Shown: positions 18,733 to 26,912 of the stretch, piece by piece
How positions within the stretch are numbered: position 1 is the first letter of the stretch
Layout of the letters: each line of letters starts with the position of its first letter
Source of the DNA: Flavobacterium hiemivividum
GTDB lineage: Bacteria; Bacteroidota; Bacteroidia; Flavobacteriales; Flavobacteriaceae
DNA length: 64,000 bases
Direction: 5' to 3'
NCBI RefSeq assembly: GCF_004349145.1
Contig: NZ_SMFO01000005.1
Location: 168,831-232,830, forward strand
The notes under the pieces: generated by a model
The model's database searches: none
Told to the model about the DNA's origin: nothing
Seen by the model: only the letters and a program-made list of their open reading frames with translations
Made by a program: the position numbers and the translations under genes

Positions 18733-19422
18733 ATGAGTCACGAAGACTTAAGTAAACTAGACAATCCCGTTTGGTATTCCTTATCTGAAAGCCACAAAGC
18801 ACACACAATAACCTTTGATGATGACACTCAGTTTTATGATCCTGAATATTGTCCTTTTGGCGCGGCTCTAGATACTAAGAAGAGTTTGAATGCAATTGAT
18901 CAATATTCCAAGTTATCCGCTAACTTTTTTATTGTTGGCGAAAAGCCAGAAATCCCAGCTACTTTAAAAATAGGAAATGAATTGGTTTGCCTCCAAATGA
19001 CTATTTTTAAACCAATCGACATTCCCATTACTGATACAATTATAAAACTAGAAGAAAGTCACAGAGAAGATCTTTTGGAATTAGTCAAAATAGTATATCC
19101 AGAATATTTTAAAGCTAAAACAGCTACATTGGGCAACTATTATGGTATTTACAAAGACAATCAACTTGTCGCTATTACGGGTGAAAGAATGCAAATGAAT
19201 GATTTTACTGAAATCAGTGCGGTAATTACACATCCTGATCACATTGGCAAAGGTTATGCAAAACAGCTTGTAGCGCACGCTACAAATGTGATTTTTAATC
19301 AAAATAAAACAGCATTTTTACATGTTTATGAAAAAAACTTTGGTGCTATTAAGTTGTATGAAAAATTAGGATTCGAGGCCAGAAGAAAAATCAGTTTTTG
19401 GAATATTACAAAAAACGTCTAA
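18733..19422 (+). CDS. GNAT family N-acetyltransferase
   Basis: A 229-residue protein whose C-terminal half (about 105-225) is a GNAT acetyltransferase domain that transfers acetyl groups from acetyl-CoA. The acetyl-CoA pyrophosphate loop is visible as HPDHIGKGYAKQL, and the C-terminal motif is AIKLYEKLGFEARR. The N-terminal 100 residues contain an FR47-like extension with no catalytic motif. It is the last gene of the ATPase-sulfurtransferase operon and ends one base before the convergent erythromycin-esterase homologue. Substrate unknown. Confidence 0.88.
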   Translation: MSHEDLSKLDNPVWYSLSESHKAHTITFDDDTQFYDPEYCPFGAALDTKKSLNAIDQYSKLSANFFIVGEKPEIPATLKIGNELVCLQMTIFKPIDIPITDTIIKLEESHREDLLELVKIVYPEYFKAKTATLGNYYGIYKDNQLVAITGERMQMNDFTEISAVITHPDHIGKGYAKQLVAHATNVIFNQNKTAFLHVYEKNFGAIKLYEKLGFEARRKISFWNITKNV

Positions 19423-19423
19423 T

Positions 19424-20755
19424 TTATACTCCAAATGGGAATGTTTCTGGCATTTGATTTCCATCGGGTTTGATGTGAAGTGGATGCAATGCCGAAGTTT
19501 TATCTAAATAAACGAAGGCATTGTAACGATAAGGAATTCTACTAGGAACATAATTGCTTAAATGGTCGTTTTTTGGTCGGTAGACGACCCCAATAGCACG
19601 GTGTTCAAATTCCATTTTCCCGAGATTATCTTTCATAGCCTCGGTCATAAATACAATTCGATCTTTAGCGTCAAGTTGGTGTAATTGATATTCCCAACTG
19701 TCTTTTAAAGCTTTGGGAATTTTCATGAGCTGCATAACATCACCCCATTCTCGTCCCGCTACAACAGTGCCTTGATACGAACCAAAGCCTATAGAAAACA
19801 CCTCTTCTGGCCTGTGATCTTCGTTTAAGATTTGTCCTAGATTTATGGTTCGGGCGTCTGCCATATCTGTAGCTCGCGCATCACCAGTATGGGAATTATG
19901 CGCCCAGATAATACCTTTCGCATCTGACCCATGAAATTCCATAAGATTTTCAACAGTCTGAACCATATGACGATCCCGAATATTCCAAGATTTTGGTCCT
20001 GCGGTTACCATCGCCCGATAGTATCTTTCTGCGTTAAAAATCAAGAGTGCATTTTGTTTGAGATTAATAATTTCTTCAGAATCGCCCTTCTGGATTGAAA
20101 TATAATCCGTTATTTTTGTCAGTAGATTAGCTACCTCGTCTTCGGCGGACTTTGAAACCATGCGAGCAGCCCGTCCATATTCTTGACCTTCTCCTCTCTT
20201 ATAGAATTCAAAACATTGGAAGGCAACTTTAGCCGTCGCTTTAATTATTGGATCTTTATCTTCAAAATACTTAATTACCGCATCGAAAGACTCCCATAGA
20301 CTGTAGATATCTAATCCATAAAACCCTACTTTCACCTTATCTCGGCGGTCGTTGTATGTACGGAGCCACTCTGTCAAAGCAACAGTTTCCCAGTTAGCCC
20401 ACATCCAAGTTGGCCATCTGTTGAAGGAGTGAAGAACTTCTAAAGCAGAATTCCCTGAATCTGGATCATTTTTCACATATTGATTCAGTTTATAACAATC
20501 AGGCCAGTCGCCTTCTACAGCAATGAAGGAGAAGCCTTTTTTCTCTATTAATCTTTTGCTGATTTTCATCCGTAACGCATAGTATTCGTGCGTTCCATGA
20601 GAGGCTTCACCCAACAATACGTATTTAGCAGCACCAATTTTTTCAATTAATTTATCGAAAGTATTCGCATCGTTTAATTCAATTGAATTTTCAAGAATTA
20701 ACTTTCTCAAATCCAGAATATCAAGCAATGTCTTTTTAGAATCAGGCGTACTCAT
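19424..20755 (-). CDS. Erythromycin esterase family protein
   Basis: A 443-residue member of the erythromycin esterase-like (Ere/EreA-B-related) family. The signature LLGEASHGTHEYY near residues 48-58 holds the conserved histidines that correspond to the catalytic base in macrolide esterases. The segment AVEGDWPDC follows about 25 residues later, and WAHNSHTGDARATDM near residue 285 is also typical. Most chromosomal members are not proven macrolide esterases, and some occur next to phosphoribosyltransferases. I therefore assign the fold and likely hydrolase chemistry, not resistance. It is convergent with the GNAT gene, and the two stops are one base apart. Confidence 0.9.
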   Translation of the reverse strand: MSTPDSKKTLLDILDLRKLILENSIELNDANTFDKLIEKIGAAKYVLLGEASHGTHEYYALRMKISKRLIEKKGFSFIAVEGDWPDCYKLNQYVKNDPDSGNSALEVLHSFNRWPTWMWANWETVALTEWLRTYNDRRDKVKVGFYGLDIYSLWESFDAVIKYFEDKDPIIKATAKVAFQCFEFYKRGEGQEYGRAARMVSKSAEDEVANLLTKITDYISIQKGDSEEIINLKQNALLIFNAERYYRAMVTAGPKSWNIRDRHMVQTVENLMEFHGSDAKGIIWAHNSHTGDARATDMADARTINLGQILNEDHRPEEVFSIGFGSYQGTVVAGREWGDVMQLMKIPKALKDSWEYQLHQLDAKDRIVFMTEAMKDNLGKMEFEHRAIGVVYRPKNDHLSNYVPSRIPYRYNAFVYLDKTSALHPLHIKPDGNQMPETFPFGV

Positions 20756-20954
20756 ACTATTTTAAATAATTAAGTTCATTAATAGAATAATTGCAAATTA
20801 ATTGAGAAGTGAAAGTATCTTTAGAGAAAAAGCACTAGCTTTAGTATATACTGAACTTACAATTAAATATCCTATACATTGACTAACAAAAAATTAAGAT
20901 ACAAAAGAAACACGGACTTAGATCTTTATAATAGGGCATAGTTTCGAGCGATTA

Positions 20955-21290
20955 TCAACCAATTCTTAATCCGTTTTTAATTTTAAAATCGGGAGCCAAT
21001 AGAATTACGTCTCCGTCCTCTCCCACTGCACCTAATACGAGGCATTCGCTCATGAATTTACCAATCTGTTTTTTAGGAAAGTTTATTACGGCAACAATCT
21101 GTCGCTGGAGTAAATCAGCTTTAGAGTAACGCTTGGTAATTTGCGCTGAAGATTTTCTGAGGCCAATAGCCTCTCCAAAATCAATCGTGAGTTGGAAAGC
21201 TGGCTTTCGAGCTTCCGGAAAATCATTAACTTCCACAATGGTACCCACATACATTTCCACTCTATCAAATTCCTGCCAAGTTAAATCCAT
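20955..21290 (-). CDS. csaA: CsaA-like tRNA-binding protein
   Basis: A 111-residue, single-domain OB-fold protein of the tRNA-binding (methionyl-tRNA synthetase C-terminal / CsaA) family. Family features visible are FDRVEMYVGTIVEV at the N-terminus, ARKPAFQLTIDFG, the SSAQIT segment, and VNFPKKQIGKFMSECLVLG. CsaA homologues bind tRNA and were described as export-related chaperones; the role in Bacteroidota is not settled. It is divergent from the leader and glutamate-synthase-like locus. Confidence 0.92.
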   Translation of the reverse strand: MDLTWQEFDRVEMYVGTIVEVNDFPEARKPAFQLTIDFGEAIGLRKSSAQITKRYSKADLLQRQIVAVINFPKKQIGKFMSECLVLGAVGEDGDVILLAPDFKIKNGLRIG

Positions 21291-21485
21291 AAATTATTTT
21301 TCTATTTAAAGGTAAAAATAGTTACAACTATGTCAAAATCGAAATACCAACAAGACCTATTTATCAAAAAAGAAAGATTAGGCTTATAAAGAGTCTTAAA
21401 AACAACATAAATATAACATAATTCTAAAAAAAGCTATTAAAAATAGAAAAATGGATGTATTTTTGCAGAGTGAAATTTAATTCTT
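21291..21485. other. Divergent intergenic region with promoter
   Basis: About 195 AT-rich bases between csaA (minus strand) and the leader ORF (plus strand). The only clear signal is the plus-strand -7 element at 21458-21465. No gene is visible. Confidence 0.5.
21458..21465 (+). promoter_or_regulatory. -7 promoter element for the leader ORF and glutamate-synthase-like operon
   Basis: TATTTTTG, an exact TAnnTTTG match. It predicts a transcript start near 21472, about 14 bases before the leader ATG and about 225 bases before the main gene. Confidence 0.6.
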
Positions 21486-21587
21486 ATGAAGAACTTTCTT
21501 AATATAACATCGACCCCTACCTCTTTCTTTAAGGAGGATTTTGTGCTTTGTGCTAAATTCACACATTCCAAAGCCTTTGTTGATTAG
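21486..21587 (+). CDS. Candidate 33-residue leader peptide
   Basis: A short ORF (ATG to TAG) coding a 33-residue peptide that begins MKNFLNITSTPTSFFKEDF and ends KAFVD. It lies just after a promoter element, and its stop is immediately followed by a terminator hairpin, the arrangement expected of a leader peptide that controls an attenuator. The reading frame contains AAGGAGG (21531-21537), a perfect Shine-Dalgarno-like string. That string can pair with CCTCTTT at 21520-21526 in a 7-bp hairpin. There is no run of a single amino acid, so simple amino-acid-starvation attenuation is not obvious. It could instead be a real small protein. Confidence 0.45.
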   Translation: MKNFLNITSTPTSFFKEDFVLCAKFTHSKAFVD

Positions 21588-21630
21588 ACCTTCGTCTATA
21601 AAAACAAACTACTTCATGACGAAGGTTTTT
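21588..21630 (+). terminator. Terminator/attenuator between leader ORF and glutamate-synthase-like gene
   Basis: A 9-bp perfect stem (21588-21596 with 21618-21626) with a 21-base loop and five T residues. It starts one base after the leader stop codon and 68 bases before the next gene, so readthrough would be needed to express that gene from the upstream promoter. Confidence 0.7.
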
Positions 21631-21698
21631 CTGTAACTCATTTATTTAACCCGCGATTTTAAAAGTTATCTTTTTGAAATCAAATCTAATTTAAAAAC

Positions 21699-23252
21699 AT
21701 GTTTTTAAAAAAATTAGCTGTACACCAAATTATCTGGCTGACAATCCTTACATTTTTAATAATCAGCTGCGCACTGACTTACTTTCACTATCTCAGTTAC
21801 TTCTTCTTGATTGTTCCGTTTTATTTGCTTTACCTATTGGTTATGGATACTTTTCAATCCAGCCACACAGTCAAAAAAAATTATCCAATTGTAGGTAGAT
21901 TCAGGTATTTCTTAGAATCTTTCCGTCCAGAAATACGTCAATATTTTTTCGAAGGGGAATTAGATGGAAAACCTTTTAACCGCAGACAACGCTCTATTGT
22001 ATATCAGAGAGCTAAAAATGTAAAGCAAACTATTTCTTTTGGAATGCAAGATGATCCTAACAGAATTGGTTATGAATGGGCGGCGCATTCTATTTATCCA
22101 AAAAGAGCAGACAAACAATATTTTAGAACCAATGTAGGAAACACTCAGTGTCTTCAACCATACAGTGCAAGTATCTATAATATTAGCGCCATGAGTTATG
22201 GTGCATTAAGTAAAACCGCGATTTCCTCTTTGAATAAAGGAGCTCAAATAGGTGGATTTGCGCACAATACCGGTGAGGGAGGAATCAGTGATTTCCATTT
22301 AGAAGGTGGTGATTTAATTTGGCAAATAGGAACAGGATATTTCGGATGTAGAAACGACGACGGTACGTTCTCAGATGAATTATTTGCTGTAAAATCAAAT
22401 TATCCACAGGTAAAAATGATCGAATTGAAACTCTCGCAAGGAGCTAAACCCGGTCATGGTGGATTATTACCTGGAGAAAAAAACACACCTGAAATTGCCA
22501 AAATAAGAAACATTCAGCCACATGTTGCAGTACACTCGCCAGCGGGGCACACTGCTTTCACAAACAGTGTTGAGTTATTGCAATTTTTAAGTAAAATGAG
22601 AGCGTTATCAAATGGAAAACCAGTTGGTTTTAAAATTTGTATTGGCCGTCAGGATGAATTTATATCCATTATTCGAGCCATGAAAGATACAGGTATTGTT
22701 CCTGATTTCATTACCATAGATGGTGCTGAAGGCGGAACTGGTGCCGCTCCATTAGAATTTATTGATTATATGGGAATGGCGCTTGCTGATGCTTTAATTT
22801 TTGCTAGCAAAGTTTTAAAAGAATATGAACTAAGAGATCAGATTAAATTGATGGCTTCTGGAAAAATCATTACAGGCTTTGATATTGCCAAAGCGATTTC
22901 ATTAGGTGCTGATGCATGTTATAGCGCAAGAGGAATGATGTTTGCATTAGGTTGCATTCAAGCATTACAATGTGACAGTGGAAAATGTCCTGTAGGTATT
23001 GCAACTCAGGATGAAAAATTATATCGAGGTCTAGACATTACAGACAAAAGTGTACGTGTTGCTCATTTCCATAACAATACAATGAAAGCATTTGCAGAAT
23101 TCATAGGAGCTTGTGGCTTTGATAATCCAAAGGCGATTACTCCAGATGTATTTTACAGAAGAATTGACCACAAAACTAATGAAAGTTTTACATCGTTATT
23201 TTTCAACGATCTAGAAAAAATAACTAATCATGAAAAAATTAACTTAAACTAA
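21699..23252 (+). CDS. Stand-alone FMN-binding glutamate synthase family protein
   Basis: A 517-residue protein with two hydrophobic N-terminal segments (about 12-32 and 34-50). A domain equivalent to the FMN-binding synthase domain of GltB follows. It shows SYGALSKTAISSLNKGA, NTGEGGIS, LSQGAKPGHGGLLPG and TIDGAEGGTGAAP, all close matches to the corresponding GltB segments. The cysteine motif GCIQALQCDSGKCPVG (C-x5-C-x4-C) matches the [3Fe-4S] site of glutamate synthase. It lacks the glutaminase domain and the C-terminal GXGXG domain, so the natural ammonia donor and even the reaction are unknown. The membrane anchor is a further difference. A GreA/Rnk-like gene follows after six bases. Confidence 0.9.
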   Translation: MFLKKLAVHQIIWLTILTFLIISCALTYFHYLSYFFLIVPFYLLYLLVMDTFQSSHTVKKNYPIVGRFRYFLESFRPEIRQYFFEGELDGKPFNRRQRSIVYQRAKNVKQTISFGMQDDPNRIGYEWAAHSIYPKRADKQYFRTNVGNTQCLQPYSASIYNISAMSYGALSKTAISSLNKGAQIGGFAHNTGEGGISDFHLEGGDLIWQIGTGYFGCRNDDGTFSDELFAVKSNYPQVKMIELKLSQGAKPGHGGLLPGEKNTPEIAKIRNIQPHVAVHSPAGHTAFTNSVELLQFLSKMRALSNGKPVGFKICIGRQDEFISIIRAMKDTGIVPDFITIDGAEGGTGAAPLEFIDYMGMALADALIFASKVLKEYELRDQIKLMASGKIITGFDIAKAISLGADACYSARGMMFALGCIQALQCDSGKCPVGIATQDEKLYRGLDITDKSVRVAHFHNNTMKAFAEFIGACGFDNPKAITPDVFYRRIDHKTNESFTSLFFNDLEKITNHEKINLN

Positions 23253-23258
23253 ATTACT

Positions 23259-23648
23259 ATGAAACCGATACCCACTTTAACAATTTCCGATTATAATATT
23301 CTTCGGGAATTGACAAAAAATGCAAAAGACAGTACAAATATTAGAGAAATAGCGTTGTTAACGCAAGAATTAGATCGCGCTACCATCAACAAGGACAACA
23401 TTATTGATGCTAGTACCGTGCGAATGAATTCACAAGTAACGATCGAAGATGTAAACACTAAGCAACAGATGAAAGTTCAAATTGTGATGCCTTCAAAATC
23501 GAACATTAAAGAGGGAAAAGTTTCTGTTTTAGCACCATTATGCGTTGCTATAATTGGCTTTAAAGAAAATGACGAAGTGGAATGGCAATTACCGTCTGGA
23601 ATTAAAACCTTAAAAATAATCACTGTATCTAATGCAACTAGCAACTAA
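23259..23648 (+). CDS. GreA/GreB family (Rnk-like) protein
   Basis: A 129-residue protein with a short helical N-terminus and a C-terminal GreA/GreB domain of the FKBP-like fold (about 55-125). Features include DNIIDASTVRMNSQVTIED, VSVLAPLCVAIIGFKENDEVEW and a terminal strand. The long coiled coil with acidic tip that lets GreA stimulate RNA polymerase cleavage is absent, so it is closer to Rnk-type regulators that bind the polymerase secondary channel or nucleoside diphosphate kinase. It is co-transcribed with the glutamate-synthase-like gene (six-base gap). The functional link between them is unexplained. Confidence 0.82.
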   Translation: MKPIPTLTISDYNILRELTKNAKDSTNIREIALLTQELDRATINKDNIIDASTVRMNSQVTIEDVNTKQQMKVQIVMPSKSNIKEGKVSVLAPLCVAIIGFKENDEVEWQLPSGIKTLKIITVSNATSN

Positions 23649-23663
23649 ATACAGAATCTTTTA

Positions 23664-23693
23664 AACACCTCATTATATGAAGGTGTTTTTTTT
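23664..23693 (+). terminator. Terminator of the glutamate-synthase-like operon
   Basis: A 7-bp stem (AACACCT with AGGTGTT), extended by an imperfect CAT/ATG pair, followed by a long T-run. Confidence 0.8.
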
Positions 23694-23886
23694 TATCTCA
23701 TTTTCTTCTGGCAACAACTTAGCCATAATTGCTGCTCTCATATACAACATCTTCCACTATTCATCCTTTTCATCGAAAGCTAGAAGCAGAAAACTACTTA
23801 TTTACTTACAATAATTAGGCTTTCCATTTAAATCCTTATGCTTTTTTCTTAACTTTAAAGCTAAATCTTTAAATCAGAAAATTGCA

Positions 23887-24444
23887 ATGTCGAAAACTGC
23901 TTCAAAAATGGTCCCACTGGGAACCACTGCCCCCGAGTTTTATTTGAAAGACACCAATTCTAACGAATATTTTTCTTTTGCAGATTTACAAGGCGAAAAA
24001 GGAACGCTAGTATTATTCATTTGCAATCATTGCCCTTTTGTACATCATCTCATTACCGAGCTAGTTATGATTGCCAATGATTACCGTGTGCAAGGTCTTG
24101 GCGTAATAGCTATTTCAAGTAATGATGTAATTAATTACCCTCAGGACGCACCTGAACTAATGACTGAATTTGCTTTCGAAAATAATTTTGAATTCCCTTA
24201 TCTTTATGATGCCACACAAGAGGTCGCTAAAGCCTATGATGCAGCTTGCACACCTGATTTTTACTTGTTTGACAACCAAAATAAACTAGTCTATCGCGGA
24301 CAAATGGATGACAGTCGACCTGGAAACGGAATCCCATTAAGCGCAAACGATCTACGCGGTGCGATAGACGGTGTTCTTTACAATCGAGTAATTAACCCAG
24401 ATCAAAAAACGAGCGTAGGATGTAATATTAAGTGGAAGAAATAA
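23887..24444 (+). CDS. Thioredoxin-fold protein, AhpC/TSA-like, CxxC
   Basis: A 185-residue thioredoxin-superfamily protein. The redox motif is FICNHCPF, with Cys46 and Cys49 spaced as C-x2-C. This is the usual form of a widespread thioredoxin family annotated as redoxin/AhpC-TSA. PEFYLKDTNS and AISSNDVINYPQD are also typical. No signal peptide is visible, so it is probably cytosolic. It likely works as a thiol oxidoreductase or peroxide reductase; the partner is not known. It is monocistronic, with the shared terminator at 24624 behind it. Confidence 0.87.
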   Translation: MSKTASKMVPLGTTAPEFYLKDTNSNEYFSFADLQGEKGTLVLFICNHCPFVHHLITELVMIANDYRVQGLGVIAISSNDVINYPQDAPELMTEFAFENNFEFPYLYDATQEVAKAYDAACTPDFYLFDNQNKLVYRGQMDDSRPGNGIPLSANDLRGAIDGVLYNRVINPDQKTSVGCNIKWKK

Positions 24445-24623
24445 GGACAGAGTGAAGAGTGAATTTAAAAATTCTGGAATTGCTTAAACTATTTTCGTCG
24501 AGGTTTTTTAGAAAATAAATATTTTTCCAAAAAAAAAAGCTGATCCACTTAGCACGAACTTACTCCCTGAATCCACTAAAAATCTGAATTGAATTAAAGG
24601 AAGATTTTTTTTACTGTATATAA

Positions 24624-24659
24624 AAAATCCCAATTATCTAAAATGATAATTGGGATTTT
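24624..24659. terminator. Bidirectional terminator between thioredoxin-like and dual isomerase genes
   Basis: A perfect 15-bp stem (24624-24638 with 24645-24659), a 6-base loop and A/T runs on both ends, between convergent genes. Confidence 0.85.
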
Positions 24660-24704
24660 GTAATTTGTATAATGACCATTGAAAAACTGATCACTGAATA
24701 CTTA

Positions 24705-25637
24705 CTATTTAACGTCCATTAATTCTACGTCAAAAATCAAAGTAGCGTTTGGTGGAATTGCTCCTCCAGCACCGCGAGATCCGTATCCTAAATGAGATGG
24801 AATAACGAAACGTGCTTTATCACCTACTTTCAATAAAGCGATACCTTCGTCCCATCCTTCGATAACTTGACCTTGACCTAATTTGAATTCAATTGGTTTT
24901 TTTCTTGGGTAAGAAGAATCAAAAACTTTTCCGTTTTCTAATGATCCTTCGTAATGTACCGAAACCATTTTGCCAGCAGCTGCTTGTTTACCTTCACCTC
25001 TTTGGATGAATTGGTAACGCAAACCACTTTCTGTTTTTTCAAATCCAGCTGCTAACTTTTCCATTGCTGCTTCTGCTTCTGCTTTCAAAGCAATATCACG
25101 TTTGTTACGCGCTCCTTTGAATTCAATAAAAGCTTCGATAGCATTCCATTTTTCAGCTTCTTCTCCTACTCTTACGATTTCTACACTTTCTAGAACATCA
25201 CCTTGAGCAATTGCATCAACAACATCTTGTCCTTCTACTACATGTCCGAAAACAGTGTGTTTACCATCTAACCAAGAAGTAGGAACGTGTGTAATATAAA
25301 ATTGAGAACCATTAGATCCTGGCCCTGAATTAGCCATTGCTAAAATTCCTGGTTTATCATGTTTTAAACTTGGGTGAAATTCATCATCAAATTTATAACC
25401 TGGATCTCCAGTTCCAGTTCCTTGTGGACATCCACCTTGAACCATAAAATCAGGAATTACTCTATGGAAGTTTAATCCATTGTAAAATTTTGTTCCCTGA
25501 GGTTTTACTTTATTTTCTAAGTTTCCTTCCGCTAATCCTACGAAGTTACCAACAGTTCCAGGTGTTAATTCGTGCTCTAATTTTACTAATACCGACCCTT
25601 TTGCAGAGTTGAATTTAGCATATATTCCATTTTCCAT
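24705..25637 (-). CDS. Dual peptidyl-prolyl isomerase: cyclophilin fused to FKBP
   Basis: A 310-residue prolyl cis-trans isomerase with two unrelated catalytic domains. Residues about 5-165 are a cyclophilin (FHRVIPDFMVQGGCPQGTG, MANSGPGSNGSQFYIT, WLDGKHTVFG). Residues about 205-310 are an FKBP (VHYEGSLENGKVFDSS, VIEGWDEGIALLKVGDKA, YGSRGAGGAIPPNATL). A charged linker of about 40 residues joins them. Active-site residues appear intact in both halves. There is no signal peptide, so it probably acts in the cytoplasm on protein folding. The start is placed at the ATG at 25637. The longer in-frame TTG at 25664 lies inside the -7 promoter element. Such dual-family immunophilins were described from Flavobacterium and apicomplexans. 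Confidence 0.95.
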   Translation of the reverse strand: MENGIYAKFNSAKGSVLVKLEHELTPGTVGNFVGLAEGNLENKVKPQGTKFYNGLNFHRVIPDFMVQGGCPQGTGTGDPGYKFDDEFHPSLKHDKPGILAMANSGPGSNGSQFYITHVPTSWLDGKHTVFGHVVEGQDVVDAIAQGDVLESVEIVRVGEEAEKWNAIEAFIEFKGARNKRDIALKAEAEAAMEKLAAGFEKTESGLRYQFIQRGEGKQAAAGKMVSVHYEGSLENGKVFDSSYPRKKPIEFKLGQGQVIEGWDEGIALLKVGDKARFVIPSHLGYGSRGAGGAIPPNATLIFDVELMDVK

Positions 25638-25661
25638 TGTTGTATAATTTTTATTGAAGTG

Positions 25662-25669
25662 CAAATTTA
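25662..25669 (-). promoter_or_regulatory. -7 promoter element for the dual isomerase gene
   Basis: Reads TAAATTTG on the minus strand. The predicted transcript start lies near 25657, so the ATG at 25637 is the first usable start. Confidence 0.6.
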
Positions 25670-25681
25670 CGAATTAATTTT

Positions 25682-26866
25682 TTATTCATTGATGCTTTCT
25701 AATGCTTTGCGTTTGGATTTAAAAGTATATCCATAAACTCCAAATGCCAAGGATGACAAAAGCAAACAACCTAAAGCAACAGCATGCCATCCTCCCAGTT
25801 CCCATAAGAACAAACCATAAGCAGATCCTGCGGCAGTTCCTAAAAAGCTAAAAGACATAAATACAGTATTCATTCGGTTTCTAGCTTCGGGAAGTAAGGA
25901 ATACACTCTAGTTTGATTCGAAATATGAACTCCTTGCAAACCAAGGTCAATGAATATTATTCCAATAACAAGACCGATAACACTGCTTGCTGAAAAGTAA
26001 AATATTAAAAAACTGATGGCTATTAACAAACAACCGTAACCTACTGCAATTCTAGAGTTTCCTTTGTCACCAAGTCTTCCCACAAGAGGCGCCGCAAATG
26101 CTCCTGAAGCACCTACGATTCCGAATAAACCAATGGTTGCACTGTTAAAAGAAAAAGGTTCTGCTGAAAGCAATAAAACCATTGTAGTCCAAAAAGCACC
26201 AAACTGAGCAAAACAAAACATATTAATTAAAGTCGTTTCTCTTAATAATGGTTGCTCTTTTATCAATGTAAAAAGAGATTTTATCAATTGTCCATAGGAT
26301 CCTTTAAACGTAGGCATGTTTTGCGGAATTTTTTTTCGAATCATAAAAAAGATAAGCAAACACAAAGCCGAAGCAATCCAAAACATAGCGCGCCATCCAA
26401 ATAATTCACCTACGAATCCACTCAAGGTTCGAGATAATAAGATTCCAATTAACAAACCACTCATAATTGTCCCCACCACTTTTCCCCTTTGTTCAGGTTC
26501 GCTTAAAGAAGCGGCTAAGGGAAGGATTAATTGAGGTACGATAGAAGTAATTCCGATAAGAAGTGAAGCAACTGCAAGAAGAAAGAAACTATTGGCAGTA
26601 GCCGCAAGAATCAACGCGATAACTGACGCAAAAGTTGTAATTAAAATTTGACGCTTTCGTTCCATTTTATCACCAAGCGGCACCATAAAGAACAAACCAA
26701 TAGCATAACCTGCTTGTGTAAGATAAGTTATTGTTCCAGCATCGGCTTCAGGGATATTAAATTCGTTGGCAATTAAGATAATCAGTGGCTGGCAATAATA
26801 TAAATTGGCCACTATAAGTCCGGTACATACTGCCATAAACAGTACGTTTGATTTTGATAAATTCAT
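25682..26866 (-). CDS. Major facilitator superfamily transporter (arabinose-efflux-like)
   Basis: A 394-residue inner-membrane transporter with about 12 helices. The N-terminus (VANLYYCQPLIILIANEF) and loop 2-3 motif GDKMERKRQI are characteristic of the YgaY/DHA1-like sugar or drug efflux group. The second half contains VGRLGDKGNSR, the equivalent loop. Substrate unknown. It lies 45 bases upstream of the dual isomerase gene on the same strand, but that gene has its own promoter element. The alpha/beta hydrolase gene upstream is also close (46 bases), so the two could share a transcript. Confidence 0.9.
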   Translation of the reverse strand: MNLSKSNVLFMAVCTGLIVANLYYCQPLIILIANEFNIPEADAGTITYLTQAGYAIGLFFMVPLGDKMERKRQILITTFASVIALILAATANSFFLLAVASLLIGITSIVPQLILPLAASLSEPEQRGKVVGTIMSGLLIGILLSRTLSGFVGELFGWRAMFWIASALCLLIFFMIRKKIPQNMPTFKGSYGQLIKSLFTLIKEQPLLRETTLINMFCFAQFGAFWTTMVLLLSAEPFSFNSATIGLFGIVGASGAFAAPLVGRLGDKGNSRIAVGYGCLLIAISFLIFYFSASSVIGLVIGIIFIDLGLQGVHISNQTRVYSLLPEARNRMNTVFMSFSFLGTAAGSAYGLFLWELGGWHAVALGCLLLSSLAFGVYGYTFKSKRKALESINE

Positions 26867-26912
26867 TTTGCAAAAATAACATTATAACGAATTATATAGA
26901 CCCAATAAAGTG

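Noticed and set aside
21531..21553. AAGGAGG followed by GTG as a separate small gene start
   Set aside because: The GTG is in frame within the 33-codon ORF, and Bacteroidota rarely rely on Shine-Dalgarno pairing. I kept the longer ATG version and noted the motif as a possible regulatory hairpin arm.
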